Positions 1 through 11,400 of a stretch of 64,000 bases of DNA are shown piece after piece. The DNA is taken from assembly GCA_028023455.1 (NCBI GenBank), contig JAQFVV010001076.1, positions 52,765 through 116,764 of the forward strand, read 5' to 3'. The notes beneath the pieces are model-generated. The model was not told the DNA's origin. It did no database searches and saw nothing but the letters and a program-made list of their open reading frames with translations. The position numbers and the translations under genes were made by a program. The DNA is from Epiperipatus broadwayi (taxonomy: Eukaryota; Onychophora; Udeonychophora; Euonychophora; Peripatidae). Each line of letters starts with the position of its first letter. The first letter of the stretch is position 1.

Positions 1-138
1 TCAATTTATGAAGAAGATAATTGTTTGTGAGGATTAACTAACTTATTACATATTTTTAATTGAAAAATAAACTAGTCCTTCATGCATTAAATTGGATTTT
101 AAAGTAAAAAAATTTAACCAAAGAAATTACTAAATAAT

Positions 139-237
139 TTTTTTTTTCATATGTCATAGCATCGGCCGGGAGGCGAACCCACAACCGTCTGCAACCAACT
201 ACTTGCTTGCATGGCCTCTCGGCTAACAACGCTTGAC
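139..237 (-). mobile_element. tRNA-derived retrosequence (short SINE or tRNA retropseudogene)
   Basis: Read on the minus strand, this piece has an A-box-like TAGCCGAGAGG and a B-box-like GGGTTCGCCTCCC, as in RNA polymerase III internal promoters. It ends in a run of about 9-10 A (T run at 138-147 on the plus strand). It is bracketed by near-identical direct repeats, TACTAAATAAT at 128-138 and TACTAAGTAAT at 238-248 (10 of 11 bases). Box elements, A-tail and target-site duplication together indicate retroposition. The outer bases GTCAAGC and GCTATGAC can pair as an acceptor-like stem with one bulge over about 84 nt, close to class II tRNA length. I could not assign an anticodon and see no reason to call it a working tRNA. 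Confidence 0.6.
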
Positions 238-248
238 TACTAAGTAAT

Positions 249-1397
249 CTTTGTGAATTTATTTTACCTATTTTGAAATTGGGCATTTTAATGAACATTG
301 TTTAACAAAACATTGACGCATATATAAAGCAGGAAAGTAGGTTTATACTTTCCTTTTTTTTTCATTATAAGATTTTATTAAATAATAACTAATTTTGCAT
401 ACAGTTCTATCATTATAAGAAATGGAAACTTATGAGCAAAAAAATAATTATTAATATATATTTTTTATCATTAATATCATTATAAAAGCATTATTTAAGA
501 AGGGAAAGTTAAAAAAAAAAAATTAATTTTTAACAAACGTATGAGAGTAAAAAGAACGAATACTAAACTACTTCATTTTTTTTTTTTTTTTTTACAAATA
601 TTTGAATATATCTGAAACTTGTTGGGTATTAATACAAATTATTTATTCTTATTAAAAGCAGTTCATATTAGTATTAGAGTTAAAAGAATTATTGTTAATT
701 ATATATTATCTGACATGTATTTTGGTTGAGTAAATTAATTATTTATTAAAATATTGTGTGTTTGAGATAAATTAAGTCATATCTATTTTTATGTTTTCTT
801 ATATTATATAAATAACTACTGTAACAGTTTTATGAATAACACATTTAATATTACATCTACATTGTTAAACAAATTTTCCATAAAATATAAAGATATTAGA
901 TTACATAGTTGATGGTGATGGAAAATCCTGTCTTATCTGAAATTTAATTTAATAGTTATTGATTTATATGAACTAGATTATTTTATTACAAATTGCCTTG
1001 GAAGAACAATGATCTAAATAAAACCACAAATCATTTGGTTGTATTTTGGGTTACTGATTCCTTACACACACACACACATATATATATGCACATAAATAAA
1101 TCCCTCTACATTTTGTCAAGTATTATCATTCTAACAGGAATTTATAAACACATGTCATTTTCCCTACTAATTTCATTACATTTTGAATAATCCTAAGACT
1201 TATATTTGTTTTACAAGTGTGTATTGTTGGAAAAACGTAGTGTTTAGTGAGAGTAATATTTTAGATTTGAATTTGAGCTAGCAATGTGCAATTCATTCTA
1301 TATATGTATATAATAAATGAAATTTTGTGGAATGAAACTACTCTTCACATACTTTTTCCATCAATAAATATTTTAAAGGCATGAATCATTAAAAATC
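249..1397. other. Unassigned AT-rich stretch
   Basis: No gene, RNA or clear repeat seen. It contains homopolymer A/T runs and a short CA/TA microsatellite at about 1063-1087. Open frames here are short and compositionally like the background. Confidence 0.6.
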
Positions 1398-1660
1398 TCA
1401 ATACAGTAGTGCCACTCAGTGCCAGCCAGAGTAAGCACTGGATTCCAGAAGGCTTGTGCATAAAATCCCATCTAGTGCCTACTCATCCAATATCCTCAGA
1501 CTAGTTTCTGGCTTGTGGCCTTCATCAGTGAAGTGCCTTGGATCTGAGAGCACTGCACCTAGATCTTAGGATCTAATGCACCCCTCCAGCAGCTACCTTT
1601 TATCTCTACTTAACTACAAAACTATGAGAATAAAATTGAAAACACAATAATATTTTCATT
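1398..1660 (-). mobile_element. Hammerhead-bearing repeat, copy 1 (retrozyme-like)
   Basis: This copy matches the segment at 2725-2972 in inverted orientation over about 220-250 bp, with shared blocks such as GATCCTAAGATCTAGGTGCA, TTTTATGCACAAGCCTTCTG and CTCATAGTTTTGTA. Its left end (plus strand CAGTAGTGCCACTCAGTGCC) also matches the ends of the inverted-repeat element at 1801-2064. It is somewhat less AT-rich than its surroundings. On the minus strand it contains a complete type I hammerhead fold (separate entry). Small non-autonomous repeats with a type I hammerhead are known in animals as retrozymes; placing this copy in that class is inference. I see no open frame of note and no obvious target-site duplication. 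Confidence 0.65.
1485..1543 (-). ncRNA. Type I hammerhead ribozyme, intact core
   Basis: Minus strand, 5' to 3'. The outer stem I strand is ATCCAA, then loop GGCA, then the inner stem I strand CTTCA. The conserved box CTGATGA lies at plus-strand 1522-1528. Stem II is GGC/GCC with loop CACAA, flanked by an A.A apposition. GAAA follows, then a minimal stem III from the palindrome ACTAGT, then cleavage nucleotide C (complement of position 1499). The return strand is TGAGG, then ATA, then TTGGAT. Inner stem I pairs CUUCA with UGAGG (5 bp, one G.U) and outer stem I pairs AUCCAA with UUGGAU (6 bp), separated by the internal loop typical of type I hammerheads. The A.A at the 10.1-11.1 position is unusual (usually G-C). 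The very short stem III suggests it would work as a dimer. Activity is untested. Confidence 0.72.
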
Positions 1661-1800
1661 CTAAGCTCAATAGCTTATATAGTCATATGGGTCTGAACTC
1701 AGTTCAGTACCTATACATTTTGGTATCTTTGGCTTTTTAACAACTATAGCCACAACTATCCTATTAGGCAGGATTGGTGTTAAACCACTAAACATCACAT

Positions 1801-2064
1801 GACCACCATTTCTTATGCTTGCACATAACTTATTATCATAGGTAAAACTCTCAAACAGTAATGCCACTCAGAGCCAGCCACAGTAATCAATGGATACCAG
1901 AAGGCTTGTGCATAAAATCCTCATCTAAAGCCTACTCATCCAATATTACCAGATTAGTTTCTGGCTTGTGGCTATTGATTACTCTGGCTGGCAATGATTG
2001 GCACTACTGTATCGAGAGTTTTGCCTATGTTAACAGTTATGTGCAACCATAAGAAATGGTGATC
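1801..2064. mobile_element. Long-inverted-repeat element with a half hammerhead in its centre
   Basis: Arms of about 91 nt (1801-1891 and 1974-2064) are inverted copies with scattered mismatches. Shared blocks include CACCATTTCTTATG, TTGCACATAACT, AAAACTCTC and CCAGCCA-AGTAATCAAT. The 82-bp centre (1892-1973) is related to the repeats at 1398-1660 and 2725-2972. Read on the minus strand it keeps GCCACAAGCCAGAAACTAAT and the ATATTGGATGAG that follows, which is the 3' half of the hammerhead. The 5' half with CTGATGA is missing because the inverted arm begins there. I see no clear target-site duplication. It may be a foldback or MITE-like derivative of the neighbouring family. Confidence 0.65.
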
Positions 2065-2724
2065 TGATATATTATCAGTTATTATAGTATCTGTAAATAA
2101 TTAAAAGTAATCATATAGAAATTTAAGCAGTGGTCCTTTTAATTACATTGTAATCATCAATTGAATTTCTTCCTGCAAAAAAAAAAAAAAACAGAAATTG
2201 TCTATTTGTTACATAAGTTTTTAATTAGTTCATAATGATTACTCTTATAATTTTTCTAGGGTCTTTTCTTGGCTATATTTTTTTGAGTTCTGAATTAAAG
2301 GTAAATTTAAAGTTATAGTCAAAAAAATGGAAGCAATATTATATTAATTGTAGCATTTTTTATATAGTTATAAAGTAGCCAATATTCATTTAATCTTTTT
2401 TTCTAGAGCATATATATTGATTCATTAATGTTGATTTTTTATATCAATGTATTACTATTTTGTTTTTTGAAAATATGACTGTTGCAATTCTTAATTAATC
2501 TATTTATATTTCAAAGAACATAAAATGAAATATTGTATTTTTTATTAAATATTTTTTTAATAAATTTAGATAAAATATTATTGACAAAGGGCATATATAT
2601 ATACATTTTTATTATTTTTAATTATGATGATGTTATAAGGCTTATTATTAAACTTATTTAATATATATAGAAATTTTCTTCCATCATATTTTATATTTAA
2701 GCCAATATTGTGTATAACTGTTGT

Positions 2725-2972
2725 TAAAACATTAAGGTGTTTTCAGTTTAAGACTCATAGTTTTGTAATTAAATGGAGATAAAATGTGTTTGCTGTAGAG
2801 TTGCATTAGATCCTAAGATCTAGGTGCAGTGCTTTCAGATCCAAAGGCTCCTCACCAATGAAGGCCATAAGCCAGAAACTAGTCTGGGGATATTGGATGA
2901 GAAGGCACTAGATGGGGATTTTATGCACAAGCCTTCTGGCATCCATTGATTACTCTAGCTTGGTAGGTGTGG
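2725..2972 (+). mobile_element. Hammerhead-bearing repeat, copy 3 (inverted relative to copy 1)
   Basis: It matches copy 1 (1398-1660, minus strand) along most of its length, so the two copies form an inverted pair about 1.1 kb apart around the element at 1801-2064. Shared blocks include GAAAACAC, CTCATAGTTTTGTA and GATCCTAAGATCTAGGTGCA, as well as TTTTATGCACAAGCCTTCTG near the end. The match fades after about 2972 in AT-rich DNA. The hammerhead inside it has two core substitutions. Confidence 0.62.
2839..2898 (+). ncRNA. Decayed type I hammerhead (copy 3)
   Basis: It has the same architecture as 1485-1543. Outer stem I is ATCCAA/TTGGAT. Inner stem I is CCTCA/TGGGG. Stem II is GGC/GCC with loop CATAA. 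GAAA, ACTAGT and cleavage C follow. The first core box reads CCAATGA instead of CTGATGA, so two invariant positions are changed and it is predicted inactive. Stems that are kept while the core has changed suggest descent from an active motif. Confidence 0.6.
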
Positions 2973-4198
2973 TAATATATATAGTGAGTTATATTCTATA
3001 TTTATAAGTTCTTGAGAAAATAGTTTAATATTTTGAATTTTGTCACTTTTATAAATAACTATATAAATTTTCATAATGATGTGAAACAGATTTAAAGCTA
3101 GTCATTTTATATATCATTGGTACTTATAATTTAAAATAAATAGAAACAAATAAACATCGATTTTTAAACTTTATTGAAATTTTCTAATATTTATTCATAT
3201 TTAAAACTGTTATCTTTTCACAAATGCTAAATAGATTATTTATGCATTTAAGAACAAACCAAATTTTCACAGTAACATTAGTTTAAACTAATCTATCCTA
3301 AAGCAAATTTACCAATAAAAAACAAGAAATCTGAGAAAACATCATCATCATAAAATGAAAATTGAATAATTTAAACATTTTTAAAATTATTAACTTTAAT
3401 TTTCTTTATATAAATTGAGAATTTAGGTATCTATGTTTTAAAATAGGAATTTTATTAATAATTTTAAATTATTCATATATAATTGAAATTAAAATAATAC
3501 ATAATTATATTCATCAATTATACTTTTATTAATTACTTTTATAAAAATTAGTACATTTTATTTTTAACTTATGAGTTATGTTGAAGATATACATTTAAAA
3601 AAGTATTTCATTCCTAACAAAATAAATATTAGATGATATAATAATTTATTTTTAAATATTTATTGACTAATCACATTTGGGCAATTTATATACACATATG
3701 TACATATTTTTTCTGTGAAGTGCTAATTTTATTTTAGTAATTTTTTTTTCTGGAGAATAAATTTGAAATAATTTACTGAGACAATTCAATTCAGTATATT
3801 GAAAATAATTATTAAAAAGTATGATTAATATTGTATTTACCTTGAAAATATCTATCAATTCTTTCTAAAAAATATTTATATTTAAGATATTCTGTGGTTT
3901 TTTATTAAAAAAAAAAATCATAAAAAAAATATGGCTATAAGACATTACATCATTTTGAAAATCTCATTAAAATAAAATTTCTATGAACAATGACCTATCA
4001 TATGCATGCACAATGCAAACTATTATATTATTATGTTTCTGTAAAACAAGTTATCTTTATATAAACTTTTAAAGATAGATAAGCAGATTATACTGAAGAG
4101 TTTAAAAATACATTTCCAAAAAAAAAAAAAAAAACCCTATATAAAATAATATCAATAATTGTTATGAAATCATTTCTGTAATATACTCTTCTTATTAT
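2973..4198. other. Unassigned AT-rich stretch
   Basis: Nothing recognisable apart from A/T runs and short TA tracts. Confidence 0.6.
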
Positions 4199-4490
4199 TA
4201 TATAATGAATGTGAATAGCTTTTAGTGAGCTTTTTTGAATATCCCTATCTCAAGACTGGCACCTCAATGATGACAGCCAATACCTAGAAACCGGTCTGGG
4301 AATTAGGGATATCTGAATATCCAAGCAATCACTGACAATACCCATCAGCTTGAAACCTATCTGGGATAGGAATATTCACTAATATCTAAATATCCTAGCA
4401 CCTCACTTATGACAGCCAACAGCTAAAAACTGGTCTGGGGATAAGGATTTTCAAAAAAGCTTGTTGAGAGCTATTTATGCTCATTATATA
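4199..4490 (+). mobile_element. TIR element (MITE-like) with an internal hammerhead-like triplet
   Basis: Terminal inverted repeats of about 52 bp (4199-4250 and 4439-4490) match at roughly three quarters of positions, most differences being transitions. Both arms share the outer TATATAATGA and the core AGCTTTTTTGAA. The roughly 190-bp interior consists of three direct degenerate monomers of about 65-74 bp. Their landmark TCTGGG occurs at 4295, 4360 and 4434. No coding capacity. The outer TATA ends could include a TA duplication. A cut-and-paste MITE is the simplest reading; a foldback derived from a retroelement end is the alternative. Confidence 0.65.
4239..4450 (+). ncRNA. Three tandem decayed hammerhead-like motifs
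   Basis: Unit 1 (4239-4312) has ATGATGA, GAAAC, palindromic ACCGGT, cleavage C, inner stem CTCA/TGGG and outer stem ATATCCCTA/TAGGGATAT. Unit 2 (4309-4377) has CTGACAA, GAAAC and a long outer helix GAATATCC/GGAATATTC with one bulge, but lacks the GGTC triplet. Unit 3 (about 4385-4450) has CTTATGA, AAAAC, TGGTC, inner stem CCTCA/TGGGG and outer stem ATCCT/AGGAT. Each unit misses one or two invariant core bases, and each misses different ones. This is what independent decay from a functional tandem ancestor would leave. Stem II is weak (AGC/GCT in unit 3). Confidence 0.5.
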
Positions 4491-7400
4491 ACATTTTTAA
4501 TACAAACTTATTAAATTAAATCACGTGATATATGGCTTGATTTTCTTGCAATCTTCTTCTTATTTATATATTTAGGATTATTATAAACAAATATTTTTTT
4601 TTCTTTTCATGCTTATAAATTGATTCTTCATATCTTTAAATATCTAAATGTTTCAATATTCGAGATATTTGCTTTTTTTTTTGTTTTTCAGAAAAATATA
4701 TATATATATTTTTAAAAAGGTAAATGTTAGTATACAAATAAATTTGTAAATAACTTTTAATTAATGAGAAGAAAACATTTTTATCATTATAATACCAATT
4801 ACTTTTAAAACAATCAAAACCATTCTTTAAACAATTTGTAAAATAAAATCTTATTTACTCACATTTACTATTTTTTCAGTTCTTTGTATATATTATTATC
4901 TAATCACATTATTGTCATGTTTTTTTTTTCTATCCATTTATAATAAAGAAATACCCTGCTTGTTTAGGACAGTTCTGGAGAATCAAACTCTAGTGTAAGG
5001 TTCTCAGATTAATTGCAATTCTGAAACTTCTGTTGAGCTAACTTTTTATAAACCCCCAGCAAGAGGATAATCCATTTGATTATTTTTTTAAAATAAAAAC
5101 AATGACTATTCTGTTATCTTTTTTTTTATTTTTTAGAAAATTCAATTTATATAAATGTAATCTAAAATTATTTCTTTTTGCATTGCTGAATATATATATA
5201 TATTCGAGAATTTATGTTAGTTATGTATAAACCAACTTGACTTTACTTTTTATTATTCAATTAATATAAATTTTCACTTTTAGTCTGTGATAAATTTGAG
5301 TAAAGAGGGAGGTTTGCTTAACTTTGATGTATCGTGCCCATTTCAAATGACGAAATAAATAAATACTTTTGATATTTTTATTACTGCAGAAATATTTAAT
5401 TGACTTAAAAATTTCTCTTCCGCTTAAAAGAGGTTTTATATGATAAGGAATTTCATTTTATCAAATATGAAATATAAAGATATCTTGAAAGACGTTGGAG
5501 ATTGGCGGCTTTCCAAAAGCTTTAAATCTAGCACCTGACTGCCATTATTTTACCGCAGCAATTATATTCATTTCAATTTTGCAAGTATAATAATATCTTT
5601 GTTTTTATTAACAAAGAATGTAAATTAGAATAAAATGACACCGTAATTATAGTCCTTTCAATTTCTTAGCCATCAACCCACATTCTTTGTATTCATTCTT
5701 GCTGCTGTTTTATAAAATGCAGCTAAAAATACATGTAAAACTATTTATTGATAAGTTGAAATCAAAGAATAACTTTACATAAAAATAAATATTTTACAAA
5801 GTACAAAAGTAATTACATTCATGTATATAAAATTATTTTATTTTATTGTAAATATTAGATACTTATTTTAATTAACTTTATTTAAAATACTGCACATAAG
5901 AGCATACTCGAATGTAATCCATTATTCCTTAATATATTTTCAATGTTTATAATTAATGGAAATAGAAATAGTTACAGACTGACTTTTATAATTCTGATTT
6001 ATGATTATTATTATTACTTTTTTTTCTCCAAACATAGTGTTTATAAACATTTACTGAGTCTTAAAGTTATATGATTATTATTGAGAAACTGATATTTTAC
6101 CAACATAGGGGTGCTATTATTATTTAAGTATCATTATTATGCTCTGAAGATAACGATGGTTGCAATTTGCAGTAAATTTAAAAGCCACTGGTAATAAGAC
6201 TGTTGTTAATTTACATCTAATTTGAACTGTTAAGCATTAACTTCAAATTAAACATTGCTGAGATATTTAAATAAGAATGGTATTGCTAAATTCATGGCGT
6301 ATTGATTATTTCAAGGTCATTAATTATGTCAGAGCCCAAAACTTGAAGTGATGAAATTTGTTAATTTTTTTATCACTAACATTTAAAACTATACAATTCT
6401 CAAAATTGCACTTCAAGTAATTTCATATTTTTGATAATTTTAAATTATTTACTTACATATATGTATTGAAGCCATCCTTATTACTTATATCATGACAAAA
6501 ATTGATACTATAATAAGCAATTGTGGCACATGAAAAACTACCAACTTCCACATCTTTTTATCAAGAAATCATTGCTATAGTACAAGTAATAATATGTAAT
6601 TAATCATTAAAATTATAAAAAAGAATACTTACATATTAAAAGTTTTTGTAAAAAAACAACAACAATAACAGCAAAACAATGACATTTTCTGTTGAAGGTG
6701 ATATATATATATATGAATTCTTATTTTTTTATATTAGTTAAAATAAATTCTACCTTTAAAACAATTAACTATTTAATGCATTAAAATGGTTAATATATTA
6801 ACTAGATGTTAATACATTTGACTCCAGATATATTTTGAAAAATAAATGAAATTTGGAGCAATGAAATATGACAACACAAATTAAACATTGTTCAAAATTA
6901 TTTTATTATATGAATATCAAATTTGTAAATAAATATTAAGTATACTAAAATATTAAAAACATCATGAAGATTTTACAGGAAACAGAATTTTATTCTGTGC
7001 AAGGAAAAAAAGGTAATAAATTGATATTACCAGAACAACAAATTAATCCATATCCAAGAAAAAAATGGACATAAGATAATGTATATGTAAAAAATATCAA
7101 ACAATGTTAAAGGAAATTGAAAACTGAATAGATAATTGTAAAAATAAGTTGTGCAATCAAAAATTATTGTATTTTAAAAACTATAGCCTGATTTAAATAT
7201 TAAAATGGAAATATTATTAAAATATTAATTTCTATTCATATATTTAAATTAAGTTATTGTCTTCAATATATTTGTATGGATTTTTTGTCGTATGTTTTTG
7301 TTAAAAGTACAAGTTTATATGATGATGAAAATATATATTTAGTGCCAGTGATGGATTTTATTTTTCAATGGTCCTACATGAAAATAATATTAGAGGCCCA

Positions 7401-8131
7401 TTAAAAATTAAAAGGTAATTGAACCTTCAAAACTCAACTTGCTTTAAAATCCAGTTTTGAACTATCTCTTCATGCATTACTTCTTTAAATATTGTTCGGA
7501 ACAGTGTCTGTACAGAAATAAATAAATATGTACAACACATCAATTTTTATTTTTATTTTTAATACCAATATCAAAAGATACAATAATAATATAAATATAT
7601 ATTTAATAAATGAATTAACCAGAATATATTTTTGTGTGATAAATTTATTCCTATTTTAGATAAAGCAAATTTAACAAAAATTTTGGGTTATTTTATTTTG
7701 CAATAAACATTGCTGATAAATTATGTAAAATGCTGAAAATTGTTAAGTAGTTGTTACAATGTTGAAAAAAAAATCCATTATATAAATTATATCACAAATA
7801 TTTATATGAAATTTATCTTGTTCCGGTTGTATAAAGTTAATAATATTACATAAGATCTTTGTAGTCATTTATTTAGTAGGTATAAGAGATATTTAACATG
7901 ATTTTGTTAGAAACAGTTTTTATGATTTATTATTGGATAGTTTATTTTATAGAATATTTTATTATCTTTTAAATAAAATGTGTGATTTTCAGCCTTGATA
8001 GAAGACAGTGTCTAGAACTCAAAGTCCATGTATCTTCTGAACAAAAAACTGTGGAATTATTTTAATGCTGAACCATGCCACTTGTTTGTTATATTTAAAG
8101 TATGATTCCATATGTTTTATTATTAATAAAG
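4491..8131. other. Unassigned AT-rich stretch
   Basis: No gene or element could be assigned. About 4970-5060, 5280-5760 and 6180-6370 are slightly more complex than the surrounding low-complexity DNA and contain TAATTA-type motifs. They could be non-coding conserved sequence, but nothing in a single sequence can show that. Confidence 0.5.
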
Positions 8132-8400
8132 ATATTTATCTATCTATCTTTATATTTATTTATTTATCCATTTATCTATATATATTCATCCATCAATCTA
8201 TTTATCACTCCACTTATCTATTTTGTCAAACATCCATTTATCTATGTATCGATCCATCTATCTGTCTTTCATACACTTATTTTTCTAGCCGCTTCTATCC
8301 TCTCTATCTAACTATTTATTTGTCTATCCTTATATCTGTTTAGTTATCTATCTGTATACTTGCCTTTCTTTACTCTTGTATGTTTACACATCTGTCTGTT
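8132..8400 (+). repeat. Degenerate TATC/ATCT tetranucleotide repeat
   Basis: Runs of TATC, TATT and ATCT units make up most of this stretch, with many substitutions. The overlapping open frames rich in Ile, Tyr, Ser and Leu are translations of the repeat and not genes. Confidence 0.8.
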
Positions 8401-11400
8401 TGTAAATATAAACTAATTTTACAAGTGTTCTATTTTCATCTAGGTTTATTCATGGAATAATCCTTCTATAATTCATTAATCATTTTTTATTAGATTAAAA
8501 ACTATTATACTATTTTCATCTTAAATATAGACTTCAAATTTTACTGCCCATTAGTTATATCTCTTTCTTCTTATAAACTTGCATGTTAATATTCTTTTCC
8601 ACATATGCACTCAATCTTATAACCTAAAAATGATTAATTTACAGCTACTATACTTCAAAGTCGCATATGTAAATTCTGTAAAAAAAAAAATAATTTAGTT
8701 ACTAGTAACACACTTTTTTGCAGTATTTATGACTTACCTCATGTTTGAAGACTAACAGTCGTAACAATGATATATACTGTATGTATATATTGGTTTATGT
8801 AATACTTAAATTAATTCCTACATTCTCTATCTCTGTTATCCTAGAAAAATTGTCTTTTGATCCCGCAGTAATAATTGATTTTATCATTTCGCATAACTTT
8901 TCATATTAAGATTCGAAAGTAAAATAATAATAAAAAGCATAATCTAATACCATTATGAACAGATGAAATCATAAAATTTAATCTTTAAATAGAAAAAAAA
9001 ATTAAAACATATATAAATAATATTTTTATTTAAATTATTTTCTATACATATTTGATTTAGGATTTACGATTTCGTTATTTTGTTTTCTACCGGATTCATT
9101 TTAATTAAATTAATTGTAATTATTTAAGATTTTCTTATTTTTTTTTTACAAAAAGAAAAAAAAGAAAGGGGAAGGGGGTATATAAAATTAATTTGATTAT
9201 CCACTTAATATTTTAATGGATGCATGTCAGGGAGAATTAAGATCTTTTGTTGAATTTTGTAGGAACAGATTAAATAGGGGAGAAAAAGAAAATTGAATAC
9301 AGAAGCATCATTTTCAAAATATGTGAAATTTGATGAAAGCCTATTATTATCCAATAATGTTTTCTTTGTCATTAGCTGACTAGTGTAACATTGCTCACGC
9401 TTCAGTAGAAAAATAAAGCAACACCTGAAAAGAGAGAAGTGAAAAGCTAAAAAGGAAATGAGAAAGACTTAAATAATTGAATATAATTGTTAAGATATTC
9501 ATGTTTAAAGAAAATGACGCCTATCATGTTAAAAGTTACATACCTATCAGGCAAAAGAAATTACTGAGAAAATAATATCTATTAGTAATTTACATATTAT
9601 TAAGTTGAGCAGCAAAGGAATTGAAGATTATGTGGTGAAAATAAATATGTATGAACTTGTGCTCTTTGAGTGTAAAACAATTTTTAAAAAATGATAATAA
9701 GATTAAATAAGAATAAATTTCATTGTTATTTTTTTTTAAAAAGTTTGTGCATTTATTAATATTTAACATAAAAAAGGTATATTTTTCAACCAGAATAACA
9801 TTTGATTTTTTGACTACTAAGATAGATCTGAAACAAATTGTTAATGCAGAAATATAAAAAATAAAAATATGAAAGAAGGTATACAACCTTAGTTTATAAT
9901 TTAACACTAAATATTAAATTACTATTACAAATTTTTGTACAAAGGTTACAAAGCAGTGACAAATCACCATTATGATCATAATATCTATTTATTAATTCTT
10001 TCAAAGTGTGTCTTCAGGGCTTAATTATTTTCAAATTTGTTTTATTTATACATATAAGAAAATAGTCAAATTTTATCTAGGTGTTTGTGAAAGTATTATG
10101 CCAAATATTGAAGTGATTTTTTAAAAATTGCTATCAAATTAATGAGAACCTCATTATAAGATGAAATCTAGTCCTCAAGTGGAGATATTGGTGTTGCATT
10201 TATAACTATGGTATTTGCATGACATATCATGGGAAATCTGTTGAGGTAAAATACAGGCAGCTGTTTTATGGATCTAAAATTTGGTCAGTGAACTTGATAT
10301 TAACCATGTAATGTCTTTTTTATTTATAATATAATGTGTGTTTTAAATTTAATATTACCATAAATAAATAAATAACTCTTTATTCACTTTTCTGTTTTAT
10401 TTAAACTATTGCTTTTGAGTGCTGAAAACTAAACGTTAATTTTAATTTTAATTGATTATTCCTATAATAAAAATTATTACCAGGTTAGCCACAAACATTA
10501 CATATAGAGAGAAATAAGTAAATGGTAAAATAATCTTTAAACAGTTCATTATAAAGAGAGTACATCACTAATAACAAGCCATAGATGAACAGGGAAAGAG
10601 CAGGAATTACTTACCAAATTTACTAATTCCCAAGTGTGAAGATTTAATTTTTCTATAATGATTGACTGAGCATGTTAGCTATTGGTTGGCTTCTTAAAAA
10701 CCATAAACATATATGTAACCTGAAAAAAAAATACCCAGCTTAGATTTAAATGTATGTTATAAATGTGATTCCTTTCAATTGCATGAAAGAACAGGGGAAA
10801 GCATTTTTAAATCTCATTTGCCAAATTCAATGAAACTTGTCTTGTTTTATCAGCAGCCTTCAATAATTATTACATTTTTATAAATTAATACTTTTTTCAT
10901 TTGCATTTCTTCACACATTTTTATTATAAATTTTAAATGTATCTATTTGACATGGTCAATACTTTTTAGAAGATTCATCTTTTATAGCATTCATGCAAAT
11001 CTCCCCCCCCCCATTAACAATACTGTTATCATCTTTTCATATAAGTAATATTTTTATTTGCATTACTCATATATCATAAGAAAATATAAAAATATTAATA
11101 ACAGTGCAAATTTATGAAGGATAAGTTCTACATTTTTATTGACAAGGATAACCCATTTTACAGTCTTAGCAACTGTCTCACAAAGAACTAACTGCCTTTA
11201 GCTGTTGGAATAGAGAACAATGGACAACTGACAATAATATGGATAATTATTCTAATCTTTTCACATACTTAGAGAGAATAATCAAATATATTTTGTTTGT
11301 TGAGCAGAAAAGTGTTGAAAAAGCATAAGAAATGGTGCCCATGTGATGTTTAGTTGGTTTATATAATTCTTGGTCAAATTAAAACTATTTTGTTTTTTTA

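Noticed and set aside
139-237. Functional tRNA gene
   Set aside because: A-tail and target-site duplications show retroposition, no clear anticodon arm could be drawn, and the B-box carries a change from the consensus.
4199-4490. CRISPR-like array (three spaced repeats)
   Set aside because: Eukaryotic context, degenerate monomers without unique spacers, and terminal inverted repeats.
5280-6370. Conserved non-coding enhancer block
   Set aside because: Only suggested by slightly higher complexity and TAATTA motifs; a single sequence cannot show conservation.
8065-8343. 92-codon open frame
   Set aside because: Translation of a TATC/ATCT microsatellite.
9590-9907. 105-codon open frame on the minus strand
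   Set aside because: Phe/Ile/Lys/Asn-rich as expected from AT-rich DNA, with no signal peptide, domain or partner exon.
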